Below, piece by piece: positions 1 to 10,379 of a stretch of DNA of 64,000 nt. Position numbers and translations under genes: made by a program. This DNA is from Thermothelomyces thermophilus ATCC 42464 (lineage: Eukaryota; Ascomycota; Sordariomycetes; Sordariales; Chaetomiaceae). The notes under the pieces were generated by a model. The model worked only from the letters and a program-made list of their open reading frames with translations. It did not search any database and was not told where the DNA came from. The DNA is taken from the NCBI RefSeq assembly GCF_000226095.1, contig NC_016472.1, positions 3,844,001 to 3,908,000 of the forward strand. The letters are read 5' to 3'. Positions within the stretch are counted from its first letter, which is position 1, and the number at the start of each line of letters is the position of its first letter.

Positions 1-471
1 ATGAAAGAGCTGAACTGGTTCATAGGCGAGCACCTTGGCCCGATGTTGGCGGCAGAAGAGTTGGGCGGCCCCGTGGTCGGCGGCCTGATGGACATAGACC
101 CGAAGGACCTGAGCGCCGGATTCAGTGCACAAGGGAAGCCGAAAAAGGCCAAAGAGCAACCGGACCAAGATAGGCGGCAGCGGCGGATCGACGATATCTG
201 GGGCCCTCGGGAAGAACAGGGGCAGGCGAGCACAAGACGGAATCACGAAAGGGACGAAGCCGCTGCTGCAAGCGCCGAGATGCGTGACCTGATCGAGCAG
301 CTGATGAACAAGCTGGTGGAAGCAGGCGGGGACACCTCTGCGGCGTACGTGGAGCTTCCCAGAGAATCCGCAGCAGCAAGGTTCCTCGTCCGGTCCAAAG
401 TGGCCCTATTCCACCCGAGAGATGCACGGAAACTGCGGTTGGTCGACTTTGGACGGGATTTTGAAGACTAG
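1..471 (+). CDS. CENP-K/Sim4-like kinetochore protein, C-terminal part
   Basis: This is the 3' end of a gene that starts before the window; 156 residues are visible up to the TAG stop. CENP-K (Sim4 in fission yeast) is a subunit of the inner kinetochore CCAN complex. The assignment rests on resemblance to the C-terminal third of CENP-K: an ELNWFIGEHLGP block, a charged linker, a helix with ELPRESAAARFLVRS, and the ending HPRDARKLRLVDF, which parallels the HPEDPTRIRLEAF ending of vertebrate CENP-K. The charged middle (residues about 45-85) is low complexity. The frame is open to base 1, so the first Met shown is not a real start. I am fairly but not fully sure of the family, since only the tail is visible. 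Confidence 0.6.
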   Translation: MKELNWFIGEHLGPMLAAEELGGPVVGGLMDIDPKDLSAGFSAQGKPKKAKEQPDQDRRQRRIDDIWGPREEQGQASTRRNHERDEAAAASAEMRDLIEQLMNKLVEAGGDTSAAYVELPRESAAARFLVRSKVALFHPRDARKLRLVDFGRDFED

Positions 472-1048
472 AAGAGCACCCAGTGTGTGTGTACGGGGAG
501 CCATAGGGGCCCATTCCTAAGACAACAACCTTGGCGCGGCATGAATCAGACGATCACACGAGGTCTGACGATTCCCCTGCTTTCCTGGGAACCCCGACCT
601 AGATAGAGAGGATGTTTTCTGCAGCTTATGATTGTTGCTTGCTCTCCAGGTCAACGTTTGAAAACCTGAACGGTAGTCAGGACGTACATATTCCAATGGT
701 GCCTATCTCACGGAGCAGTCACCTTGTATGCACATACGGTCTTCGTGATTGGACTTTTAGAATATCCTGGCAGAGCCTCAAACCCCGAGCTCTTTCGAGC
801 TCTTTGAGCGCGTTCAGCTCGCCAAGGGGCCCCTCGAGGGTTAGGGGAAGAAGGAGGGAGGAGGGGTAGTGTAATAATTGACCAATTGGTGTCAAGCTCG
901 ATCCACTCACTCGCTGGCGTGCCATTTACGCGTCGCGTCGGCGCGTTCTTCTTTGACAGAATTGATTGTCGTCCAGCAGAAATCGAGAATAACGGGCTTG
1001 ACAGGAGCAACCAGCAGACCAGACCCTGCCCCGGACTTTTGAAAAACT
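472..1048. other. Intergenic, promoter of dUTPase
   Basis: No supported gene lies here. The stretch holds the 3' flank of the kinetochore gene and the upstream region of the dUTPase gene, with a cluster of ACGCG boxes near its right end. The short open frames on both strands look like chance. Confidence 0.6.
928..938 (+). promoter_or_regulatory. MCB-like (ACGCGT / TCGCGT) boxes upstream of DUT1
   Basis: A perfect ACGCGT lies at 928-933 and overlaps TCGCGT at 933-938, which reads ACGCGA on the other strand. They lie about 110-120 bp before the dUTPase start codon. MBF (Mbp1/Swi6-type) binds ACGCGN in yeasts and drives G1/S genes, which include dUTPase and PCNA. The sequence match is exact. 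The regulatory role is inferred. Confidence 0.55.
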
Positions 1049-1767
1049 ATGACCGCCCAGACGACCAGCACCCCAAACGAGCCCATCGTCCCTACCTCGC
1101 CGCCAGCTAAGCGTATCAAGACGGACGACGGCGCCAACTCGGCTAGCGAAACCATCATGGACTCGTCCGACGCCGCCAAGCAGCAGCAACAGCAGGAGCT
1201 GCAGCCCCCTCCGCTGCTGATCAAGAAGCTCTCGGACAAGGCGCGCCTCCCGACCCGCGGCAGCGCCTTCGCGGCGGGCTACGACCTGTACGCCGCGCGG
1301 CCCACGACCATCCCGGCGCGCGGCAAGGTGCTGGTCGACACCGACCTGAGCATGTCTCTCCCCGCGGGGACTTGTAAGCTCCCACCCCTTTCCCAACCAC
1401 ATGATCACGGCGCTGGCGCTGGTTCGCTCTCGCCGCCGAGCAAAAAAAAGAGAAAAGAAAAAAATTCCAGGAGACGCTAACCAAGGGGGAAACCAACCAC
1501 GACGCAGACGGCCGCATCGCCCCGCGCTCCGGCCTGGCCGCCAAGCACTCCATCGACACGGGCGCGGGCGTCATCGACGCCGACTACCGCGGCCACGTCA
1601 AGGTGCTGCTGTTCAACCACGGCGAGACCGACTACGAGGTGCAAGAGGGCGACCGCATCGCGCAGCTCATCGTCGAGCGCATCTACACGCCCGCGGTGGT
1701 CGAGGTGCAGGAGCTCGAGGAGAGCGTGCGGGGCGTCAATGGGTTCGGGAGCACGGGGAAGAACTAG
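1049..1767 (+). CDS. DUT1: Deoxyuridine 5'-triphosphate nucleotidohydrolase (dUTPase)
   Basis: This enzyme hydrolyses dUTP to dUMP and pyrophosphate, keeping uracil out of DNA and supplying dUMP for thymidylate synthesis. Two exons: 1049-1373 and 1508-1767. The intron joins act-t to ac-ggc and restores the motif [14 protein letters not shown]. All five trimeric-dUTPase motifs are visible: [45 protein letters not shown] and the C-terminal [11 protein letters not shown]-loop-like arm. The first about 60 residues are a polar, Gln-rich extension containing AKRIK, possibly a nuclear signal; this extension is less conserved in the family. Upstream ACGCG boxes suggest S-phase expression. The predicted protein is about 194 residues. 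Confidence 0.95.
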
Positions 1768-2148
1768 GCGAACGTCGAGTCCGCCTTTTTTTTTTTTCGT
1801 AACCTTTTTTTTTTTTCGCATGGCATGCCGGGTATGATGATATAGGGCCTCGGAAGAATTGAAACAGGTTTCGTTGTATTTTGTTGGAAGAAATGGGCAA
1901 ATCGGACGGTTTCGGCATCCGATCAAGGCGTGAAAGAAAAGACAGATAGATAGATCTAAGTTGGTCCATCCAGGTTGGAGCGACGGCCGACGATAACAGC
2001 TAGAGGACCAACATTATGGGGGTGCTCGTGTCCAATTGTCCGGAGTCTATGCATCGCTTTCTATGGGAAAAAAAAAAAGGTCGCTTCCGCCACACGGCAT
2101 GCCGAGGATTGCTCCCCCTCGTCCTCCTCCTCCCCGTCTTTTTCTTTA
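1768..2148. other. Convergent intergenic region
   Basis: This is shared 3' flank between the dUTPase gene and the pyridoxal kinase gene, which converge here. It contains two T runs near 1790-1816 and no supported gene. Confidence 0.6.
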
Positions 2149-3564
2149 TTATAGCCTCGTCGCGCGGAACTCCACCTTGGGGAACCTCAAGCTGTCGAGG
2201 TGCCTGACGAGCCGCAACTCCGCCGCCTTGCTCCTGACCAGGTGCATCCTCTTCTCCCTTGCCTTCGCAGCCTCCTCGCCATCCACCACCCCGTCAGCAC
2301 CGGCCGCCGCCGCCGCCGCCGCCGCGGCCTCCTCCTCGACCTGCGCCTTCTTGACCGTCTCCTGCATCCTCTCCGCCGTCTTGGTCAGCACCTCGTGCAT
2401 GCTCGCCAGTACCCTCTCCGCGGCCCTGGCGAGCGGCAGGTCCAGCGCGTCGACCGAGTCGTCGCTCAGCCACGCCTCCCTCTCCATCAGCCCGCCCCCG
2501 CGGTCGTGGACCGCCTCGCGCATGCGCACCGACATGAGCGCGGCGAACATGTCGCCCGTGCCGCTGAAGTAGCAGTCGATGGCGGGGAAGACTATCTTGA
2601 AGGCGCGGGCGCGGCGGTCCGAGGTCATGGTGGAGCCCACGACGGACAGCGACGAGACCGGGTGGTCCGGGTGTGGGAGCGAGACGGACGTGATGACGAT
2701 GTGCGGGACGCCGTACCGCTCGTGCATGACCTGGACCGCGCGGCCGAGGGAGGCCATGTCGGTGATGGGGATTTCGGAGAGAAGTCTGCAATGCGAATTT
2801 GCCGTCAGCAAGGTGAGTGGGCGGAGACGAGGCTGAGGAGGGGATGTGCACAAGAAGGAGGAATGGGCACTTACTCGGCTTCGAACTGGTTGGGGAGGAT
2901 GAGATCTGCGTGGTGGGCTAGACTCTTGTACACGGGCACGACATCAGACGCTACGTAGAGCCTGCCGTTGTCGCCCATGACGGGATCCAGTACCCAGAAG
3001 AAGCTCCCCGGCTTAGACTTCGCCTTGCGCTTGAGCTCCTGCCCTATCTGTCCGACGGCCTCGAGCGCTGGGGCGCCGGGGACGTAGCCCGAAAGCATCA
3101 TGTCGAAGTCGTCGAGGTAGGACTGCTTAAGGCCCTCGTATAAGTCCGTAATCTCCTGCGCCGACACTCGCGAGCCCGTCCATTGTCTGTATCCGGTATG
3201 GTTACCTATGGGCGCGGGGTCAGAAGGCGAACCGAGAACTGCGCCGGAGCCATGCGCATGACGTTGTTGAATAGACGTACTGAACTGAACGGTATTGAGC
3301 GCCGCTACATCGCAGCCCAGAGACTGTAGGCTGAATACGGCGATCTTGTTGCCGACATATCTTTTTTGGCGCAAAGCCCGTTAGTGGCATGCGACACGGC
3401 AAGCAAGAGTCAGGGAGCGGACTGCCAGGTCAGACTCACCCAGAGACGACCTTGGAGACTCGATTAGCGCGGAGGAACAGCAGACAAGGTCAAACCGATG
3501 CGTTTCCTACATGACTGGCGATCGCCAATACGCGGGTTTCCGGAACCAGCAAGCCTTCGCTCAT
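2149..3564 (-). CDS. BUD16: Pyridoxal kinase
   Basis: This enzyme phosphorylates pyridoxal, pyridoxine and pyridoxamine in the PLP salvage route (yeast Bud16 family, ribokinase-like fold). Five exons by splice signals and phase: 3511-3564, 3440-3450, 3281-3360, 2875-3205 and 2149-2785, giving 370 residues. Family marks are YVGNKIAVFSLQSLGCDV and VQFSNHTGYRQWTG near the N terminus, DPVMGDNGRLY, LILPNQFEAELLS, and the anion-hole/catalytic-base motif SGTGDMFAAL. Exon 2 is only 11 nt and encodes the VVSG part of the conserved SHVVSGYVGNK block. The C-terminal region (about residues 270-345) has an Ala/Glu-rich insertion typical of filamentous-fungal versions. It converges with DUT1 and is tandem with PCNA on the same strand. 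Confidence 0.93.
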
Positions 3565-4481
3565 AGTCGAAAGGAATTTATTTGACGAGAGGCTGACGAT
3601 GTGACAATGGACGGCCAGAGATGAGGCAAGACGCAATGCTGAGCACAGCGCTCGGTTACCGCGGCGGAGCGATGACTCGATCTACACGGGTATCTCTGGA
3701 AAACGTTTTGGAAGAGAATGGGTCCGGGATCAGGGCTGGAAAGAGAGAGAGAGGGGCAGAGAGGGGCAGAGCGGGAGGGAGAGAAGGAAGAGGGAGTCAC
3801 CAGCCGTTTGCAGACGAGACCAGAGGGACTCTCGGAAATCCACAGAGGTTGGCTCAGAACTCTTTCCGAGTGAGTGGAGGACTGTAAAGGTGAGAAGTCG
3901 ACCCCAAATGGCCGTAGTATGAGAGTAGTGTTGGGGGCTCGGTGGAGCCGGCCGTGGAATGGTCCAGAAAACGGGGTTGACTTGCGCTGGAGGTTTCCGT
4001 TGTTGTCATGAATTTTACCCCGCCATCTGCCTGCAGGGCGCTGAGATACCCCGCGCAACAAGTCGACAAAAAAATTTAGTGGCACACTACGTTTGTACAT
4101 ACTGTAGCAATTAGACCGGCCCTTTCTTCCCCGGCTCCAAGCACAGGCCTAGGTACCTAGCTCTGTTGGAATTGGCGGCAACTGGATGAGAACAAAGATC
4201 GCGGTGAAGTTGAGCAATGTCCATTTGGGAATTTGATCTCCAATGGAGCACAAGTAGAGTGTAGTTTCATTACCATAAGCGGTCACAGATGGCCGTCTCG
4301 TGAGCCCTGACCTACCCTCACAACGGGCCATGGCCGTCCTTCGCCAATGCGTCTACTTTTTGCCAAACATCATCATCCAGGCTGTTAGTTGTAGGTAGGT
4401 ACCCATGCAGAGCCAATCCTTTGCGTGACCGTCGCATCAGTCTTTACGTCGTCATTGGGGGGTGTTTCCTTCGACCCTTCT
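3565..4481. other. Intergenic, 917 bp
   Basis: This is the region upstream of the pyridoxal kinase gene and downstream of PCNA. It includes a purine-rich GAGAGAGG stretch near 3740-3790. The open frames have no recognisable content or splice partner. I see no gene. Confidence 0.55.
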
Positions 4482-5471
4482 CTACTCCTCATCACCAATC
4501 TGTTTGAAAAAAAAAGGGACCAGCGTTAGCAATTGTATCTCTGGGCAGCAAATGCGAGCATTTGGCATACCTTTGGCGCCAGGTAGAAGCGCAGATAACT
4601 GCTTCCTCCCAGGCTGTACTCGACCAGGAGGGGCACCTCGTTGGAGAGGCAGATCTTGACCTGGTTCGACAGCGCCGAGGCTTTGCAGAAGTTGACGAGG
4701 TACTTGAGGGAGAAGGTGAGCGAGACGGGCTCGCTGAGCTCGATCTCGATCGACTCGTTCGGCTTCTCCACGTTGGAGTGTTGCCGGAGGGTGACGGACC
4801 CGTTGCCGATGTCGCCCTGGCACGAGAACTTGATGCCGTCCTTGCTCGCATCGATCGTGACTGTGCGCAACGTTCCGTCAGCAACCTCTCCTCGCGCGTG
4901 TTCCTGGGTGGGGCCCTGTTGCGGTAGCAAATACCTGACTCAGACATAGCTATCAGATCTGTCGTGATGCGCTTGAACTCGTTCGCGGGCATGGTGATTG
5001 TGGCCGCGTACTCGGTGTCCGGGATACCCAGGTGTTCCTGGTCAATGTCCATGAGCTTGAGGTCGTACTCGGAGATCCTGTCGGTCTCGGAGCTCTCGAA
5101 GACGAGGTTGAGGACGTCAGGCGCGTCCTCCGCCTTGAGGGTGAGAATATCCTCATTCTGGGCCGCCCGCAGCACCTTGGTGAGGGAGGTGAGGTTGATG
5201 CCGAGCGCGATGTTACGGTCGCAGCGGAACGGCGAGAAGCCCTCGGCCTTAAGCATCATGGACACGAGCGCGACATGGCTGTTGTCCATGGCCTGCAGGG
5301 CGATGCCGCTGTCATTGCAGTCAAAATTGCAGTCTTGCACCAGATCCTTGATGGCGTCGACAACCTGCGCAGAAGCTTCCGTTAGAGCGCCTAAGTGCGC
5401 AATGATCCAGGTGCTAATCGAGCGCATACCTTCTTCAGGATGCTCGCCTGCTCCAAACGTGCTTCTAACAT
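4482..5471 (-). CDS. POL30: Proliferating cell nuclear antigen (DNA sliding clamp)
   Basis: PCNA is the homotrimeric ring that tethers DNA polymerase delta and many repair factors to DNA in the nucleus. Four exons: 5430-5471, 4935-5364, 4571-4860 and 4482-4499. They join in phase to exactly 259 residues, the usual length. The start [21 protein letters not shown], the [13 protein letters not shown] interdomain connector region, [13 protein letters not shown] and the ending [14 protein letters not shown] are all characteristic. The last exon is only 18 nt and carries IGDEE plus the stop. A reading that ignores this exon would give a wrong C terminus and lose residues of the PIP-box binding surface. 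ACGCG boxes lie about 250-280 bp upstream. Confidence 0.96.
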
Positions 5472-5716
5472 GGCTGCGTTCGTCAGCTTCGAACTCCTGT
5501 AACGCAGCTCAGGCGGGGTCGGGGATGATGCTGGAACACTCACTGATTGTGTGTGTGTGTGTGGCGAGATCTGAAAGACTGATTTGGTGAAGTAATTGGA
5601 GTAATAATTGGGTGTGAGGGCTTGTTAGGTGTGTGCTTTTGTCGTGGTTTGTCGTTGGGTTGGGTTTTGCAATGGTTGAGATGAAGTTCTGGGTGGGAGG
5701 GAAAGATGGATCGGGC

Positions 5717-5749
5717 ACGCGACGCGCTTTGGCGGTCCAAAAGACGCGC
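5717..5749 (-). promoter_or_regulatory. MCB-like ACGCG box cluster upstream of PCNA
   Basis: Three ACGCG boxes occur in 33 bp: ACGCGA at 5717-5722, ACGCGC at 5722-5727 and ACGCGC at 5744-5749. They are 246-278 bp upstream of the PCNA start codon. Such clusters are the binding sites of MBF-type G1/S factors in yeasts. The function here is inferred from motif and gene identity. Confidence 0.5.
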
Positions 5750-5918
5750 CAGGCGTTAGATTGATTGCCTCTCCTGGTTTAGCTCGTGCTGGAGCGCGCC
5801 TGGCGTGGGGTCTGGTGCCTGATGAGACTCCCCAGGCTTGAGGTCAGGAGGTGCTTGGCACAGCACAAAGTTCTGTCATGTTGCGGCTACGGGTAGAGCA
5901 AGAAGATAAAAATGAACG

Positions 5919-5998
<80 letters not shown>
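5919..5998. repeat. A36 run followed by (GA)22 microsatellite
   Basis: An uninterrupted run of about 36 A is followed directly by about 22 GA units. It is a simple-sequence tract prone to length change and sequencing error, so its exact length is uncertain. Confidence 0.95.
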
Positions 5999-6001
<3 letters not shown>

Positions 6002-6327
6002 TGGCTGACTGAGCCTTTCTTCTACCGCATTCAAGGTACTGGAACATCTGCCAGCAAAGTCTAATTACAACTGCGATGCAGAAGCAGAATTAAGCATATT
6101 TACAGATGCAAACCTCCGCAACAAATTCCACCCAATGAACGCCCATCCCGTCGGATCCAGTTTGTGAGCTCCAAGCAGATAGATGCTGCTGGATAGTGAG
6201 AATCAAAGACAAATATGGAAACAAGCCGCTGTCTATACAAGCCACCATTAAGATCTGGGTAGCAAGCACGATGCAAAACGACAAAGGAAAGAGAGGTTCC
6301 GTCTTGGTTTGTTGGTAGTCATCACGG

Positions 6328-8469
6328 TCATAACGAGATTCGAGAGGGCGCAGGCATGGTCGCCCGCTTTGGTCGCAGGTTGATGACCGTCTCGAGTTCC
6401 CGGAGCATCCCGCGGCTGGCCTCGGCCCTCTTCCTCGCGAGTTCTCTTCTCTCCCGTTCTTCCTTCATCTTGGCGATCCGCTCCTCCCGAGTCAGGAGGC
6501 TGCGCGGCCGGGACGGCAGGGAGACTGCCTCGAACACTTCCGCCTCGTCCGAGCAGCCCCCCTTCGGGCTGCCCAGAGTTGAGCCCGGCGGGGACTCTCC
6601 GGTCAGTGCGCGGAATGCCTCGGATGCTCCGCCATCTTCAACGGTGGTGAGCCCGCTGAGAGAAGTCGCTGGTGAAAGCAGGGTACTGAGGGACGAGAGC
6701 CGCTTCTCGTTCCGGTCAATGCCGGACGCCAAGGCTGCCTTGCCTTCCTCCCAAGCCTGTGTGAGCGTCTTCAGATCCTGTCCGATGGACTCGTATTGAG
6801 CCATCAGGCTGGATCCCAAATCGGACACGTCATCCGCCTCGTTCAGTATCCTCTCCGACTCTTCACGTAGTAGGGCAAGCTTTGCCTGAAGGCCTCGGAT
6901 GCCCATCGACAATGAATTGAGCTTCATAAACTGCGACCGTCGTTTCTCTCGATTGGGAGACAATGGTGATTTGGTCTCCAAGATGGTCGGGAAAGCTGTA
7001 CAAATTAGCACCCCCGGGACCGAGAGACGTGAACAAGGGATCCTCGCTCACTTTCTTCTTCGCTGAGCAGTCGGCGAAGCTTTTCATAACTTTCGGATGT
7101 GGCGTTGTTAAGGGTCTTCAGTCCCTCCACAGCCGTCGACCATCGGAGGAAGTCGGTGCTGTCGCCTGCCGCCTCAAACGCAAGGAGAGAGCACAGCAGA
7201 AGTTTGCGAATGATGTGGAAGCGGGATGCGGCAATCTTCAAGGACCGTAGAGCCTCTGGATCCTCAAACTCCTTTTCGGAAAAGCCTCGCACCGCGTCCG
7301 AAATGTCAAAGTCGCTGACGTCGTAGATATCGTGGTACTTTTCTTGGTCTACCTGCTCGGCGAAGCCCTTGATCGCCGTCGAGACCTGCAGGTGAGTCTC
7401 AATCATGTCGGACAGCCGTTCCTTCAGCGCCTTACGCAGCCTATTGCAGCGGCGCAGCTGTGATCGGTCCTCCATGCGGCTAATAGGAGGCAGGGGCGCA
7501 CTTCTGCTGACGTGTGAGTCCATCGGTGCAGCACGGAAAGGAGGGTCAACTTACATCCTGTAGCCCCGAGACACGAGCTCGACCTCCTGGATGAGTGACA
7601 GGGCCGCGCTGCATGCGCTGTCGAAGTCCTGGGACCTGGAGACGAAAGTGGTCACTTCGCTCAGCGCCTGGTTCCGTAGGTATCGAAGCCACTGCTGTTT
7701 GAGATAGGCCTGCGACACCACAGCTACCGCCACGAGGACCAGGGCCGTGAAAGTCACTCTCTTCTTCGTCAAATGCGCCCAGCCCCCCGAATGCACCCAT
7801 TTGACCATCCATGCAACAACGAGGGCGGCGGCCGCTGCTGCCAACACCCCCGTTGTCGTTGGAGTCGCAGCGTTCTGAGCTGTTTCTGGCGCATCATTTG
7901 ACCGACTCTGGGCGTTTGGATGCGCTGCTATAGAATGCCCGCTCAGCAGCTGTGACGCGACAATCGTGTATCGAAACTGCTCAATGAACTTTAGGTTGTC
8001 GCCACGGTCTATCCTCGACACCACCACTTTCTGTTTGCGCATGGAGCCAAAGAGGTCAGCCATGTCTTCCCATCTAGTTTTTTTTTTTGGGAGGGGGGGG
8101 GGGGAGCAGGAGTTGACTGACTGAGCAAGAGTCGCGCAGAGAGCTGAGTCGGTGCTTCGGAGGAACGCCCAGAGATAGGGGGTTCGGCATGCTGGCTCTG
8201 AAGCGCTTCCTGACCATTGGACGTCCTACCGGCGCGAATGACGGACTGGACGGCGGCGAATCATCGTGCTTATCCGAGGCTGCCGGCGTAGCCCAGGCCT
8301 GCTGTTCTTCGCCCTCATCTACCAAGGGGAAAGCAGTCAGCATCCGTGTCCAAGTTGCCATCCCGAAAGCTCGTTGCGATCTGCGCGCGCAAGACGGGAG
8401 ACGAGCGGAGGGGTACTAACCCTTCAGATAGTCGGCAAGCGGAGTGTGGTCTTGAATGACGGTCTCCAT
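6328..8469 (-). CDS. Inp2/vezatin-type myosin-binding peroxisome inheritance protein
   Basis: Five exons (8421-8469, 8118-8318, 7555-8065, 7052-7503, 6328-6995) join in phase to 626 residues. The layout fits the fungal vezatin/Inp2 family, whose yeast member links peroxisomes to a class V myosin during inheritance. The N terminus METVIQDHTPLADYLKG precedes a Ser/Pro-rich region. Then comes a conserved FRYTIVASQLL block, two adjacent hydrophobic spans (GVLAAAAAALVVAWMV and FTALVLVAVAVV), a helical domain with SRFHIIRKLLLCSLLAFEA, and a charged coiled-coil C terminus (LTREERIAKMKEERERR). The exon 2/3 junction is the least certain, because its donor is weak and its short intron holds C and A runs. 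The family call rests on overall pattern, not on a catalytic motif. Confidence 0.68.
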
Positions 8470-9783
8470 GAACGGCGTGTTACTGCTGGATGGTCACAAG
8501 GCTATGGCAACAGTCCCCCATCTGCCCGCCCGATGCGCACCAGAGACCGCGTTCCTCGACCGTCTTTGTGTGGATGGTCCCTGCTGGCAACGCTGTGCAC
8601 GAGACACAAGACTCCGGGTCGGCGCAGGTGAGGCCTCTGGCCTCTGGCGGCGGCGACGGTGGGAGAGAATCGGGATTGTTATTGTGCTAGCGTTGCGAGG
8701 TGGCCGTTCGCGAAACCGTTTTGCATGTTTCTGTTTCGTGGTCGAGACGCATGCGGCCGGAGGAGATGGAACGGAGACGACTAGTAAGGGTGGCGGGAGC
8801 CCTCTCTCCACTAAATTAGCGACTGGAACTCCTGAAAGTCGGTTACGTTGTGGGCAATCCACTGTAATGACACCATGCCTACGGAGTAAAAGGTGTACGG
8901 CGCGCTGGAGGAAGGTCGCTAAAAAGCAAATCATTAATCGTCTTAAGACCCTGGCAGGCACTGCCCGGCGGAAATCATCCTGGAAGAGCACCCCCCTGGC
9001 CGCCGGATCTCCTTATTAAACAATTCGGCTTGCCAAAGTCGTTTCAACTTGTTTCTTACGCCCTGAGGTCGCCCTTAAAGGTTCCGGTTTTTTTTTTTTT
9101 TTTTTTTTTTCAATCATGCACCGACGTCATGGCCCCAATCTCGCTTTCGATCGTGTCAGATGTCAACTTCCGAGCGACTAGACGGCAGCTCGAAAAGAGT
9201 TCATTTTGCATCCGCCACCGAGGACACTTTGTCACTTTCGATCTTGATCATCAAGGCGATCGTTCTAATCCATACCTACACTAAGAAGAATTGCAACCCT
9301 GGGGATCCGTTACAAGTCCGATACTGTGCTGTTTGTTTCACTTTCGCATTAACTAATTTGCAAGGGGCAAGCTTCCCCAATTTCGGGCCAAGACGGCGGC
9401 TGTAGCACCCGACGATACTCCGTAATACCGATCGCGTTACCGTATCCGTATTATCGGAGTGGACGCTTCCCCACACAAGCTCCAAGCCATGCAGCCTGCA
9501 GATCGCCAAGCGGAGCCGCTGCATTGCAGTGCGGCCCACCAAAGCTTACGCCCGTACAACAACTTGAGCCCGACAAGGCGCGACGAGTACAACGAACAGG
9601 CGACTTCTCAAATCCGCTGCTCGGACACCGAGCGCCAAATCTACCCGTCAATTAACAGGCTTTTCAATCGTGGTTGGCGAGGATCGACTCGAAAGAACCG
9701 TGCAAGCACAGCTCAGAACACCCCAAGCCGCACGAAGAACCAACTCTCCGCCGTTCCCACAGACGCAAACCATCACCACAACC
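8470..9783. other. Intergenic, 1.3 kb, divergent promoter
   Basis: Lies between the divergent Inp2-like and EMC6 genes. It has a T23 run at about 9088-9110 and one ACTCCGTAATAC motif near 9416. Open frames of up to 187 codons overlap on both strands but show no recognisable domain and no conserved splice pattern. I judge them chance. Confidence 0.5.
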
Positions 9784-10379
9784 ATGCCTTCCGAACGCGA
9801 ACTCCAAATATCTCCCATCGTGCATGAGTCGGTGGTACATAACTCACGGGTTAGTTTCTAGTGGTTTCCGCGCAGATGGGCCTCCCAGCCGGCCGGTCGG
9901 CCTGTTTCTCCCCGAGTCCAAACACACGAGAATGCCCACCCAATCAATCCCCCAACCCCCCCCCCCCCCGAAAAAAAAAAAATAAAAATAAAAATAAAAA
10001 ACCGACACACAGCCCGAATCTCAAGACTTGAACCCCCCAGCTAACACCGCACACGCACGCATGCGCCCTGCCTGCCCCGGATCCCCAGACCCTCTCCAAC
10101 CTGCAGACGCTCGCCGCCTCCCTCTTCGGCGTCTCGGCCGGCATTCTCGGCCTCGAGTCCTACTCGGGCTTCGTCTTCTACCTCGTCTTCTCGCTTCTGA
10201 CGGCGGTGCTCTTCTACGCGCTCCGCGTGGCGCCGACTTCGCTGGCCGCGGGCAAGCCGCCGCTCGACACGAGCCGGTACTTCCGCGGCCCTTACGAGTT
10301 CTGGGCCGGGGGCCTGATGAACGGGCTGGCAGGGTTTATCCTGACCTGGACCCTCTTCTACGGGCTGGTGAGGGCGTGA
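9784..10379 (+). CDS. EMC6: ER membrane protein complex subunit 6
   Basis: EMC6 is a small core subunit of the EMC, the insertase for tail-anchored and multi-span proteins in the endoplasmic reticulum. Two exons: 9784-9849 and 10089-10379, giving 118 residues. The join gives VHNSRTLSNLQTLAASLFG. Three membrane spans follow: SLFGVSAGILGLESYSGFVF, the adjoining YLVFSLLTAVLFYALRV and a C-terminal GLAGFILTWTLFYGLVRA. This is the conserved topology and length of the family. The intron contains a C run followed by A-rich sequence. Confidence 0.92.

Larger units (their letters stand above)
5472..6327. other. Intergenic, PCNA promoter
   Basis: Upstream region of PCNA and 3' flank of the Inp2-like gene. 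It contains ACGCG boxes, a GTGT run near 5549-5562 and a long A/GA simple repeat. No gene seen. Confidence 0.6.

Noticed and set aside
5919-5998. A/GA tract considered as a retroposon poly-A tail
   Set aside because: No element body or target duplication is visible beside it; simple-sequence slippage explains it.
8456-9019. Overlapping open frames of 165-187 codons on both strands
   Set aside because: No domain, no signal peptide, no splice pattern. Frames on both strands of the same GC-rich segment are expected by chance.
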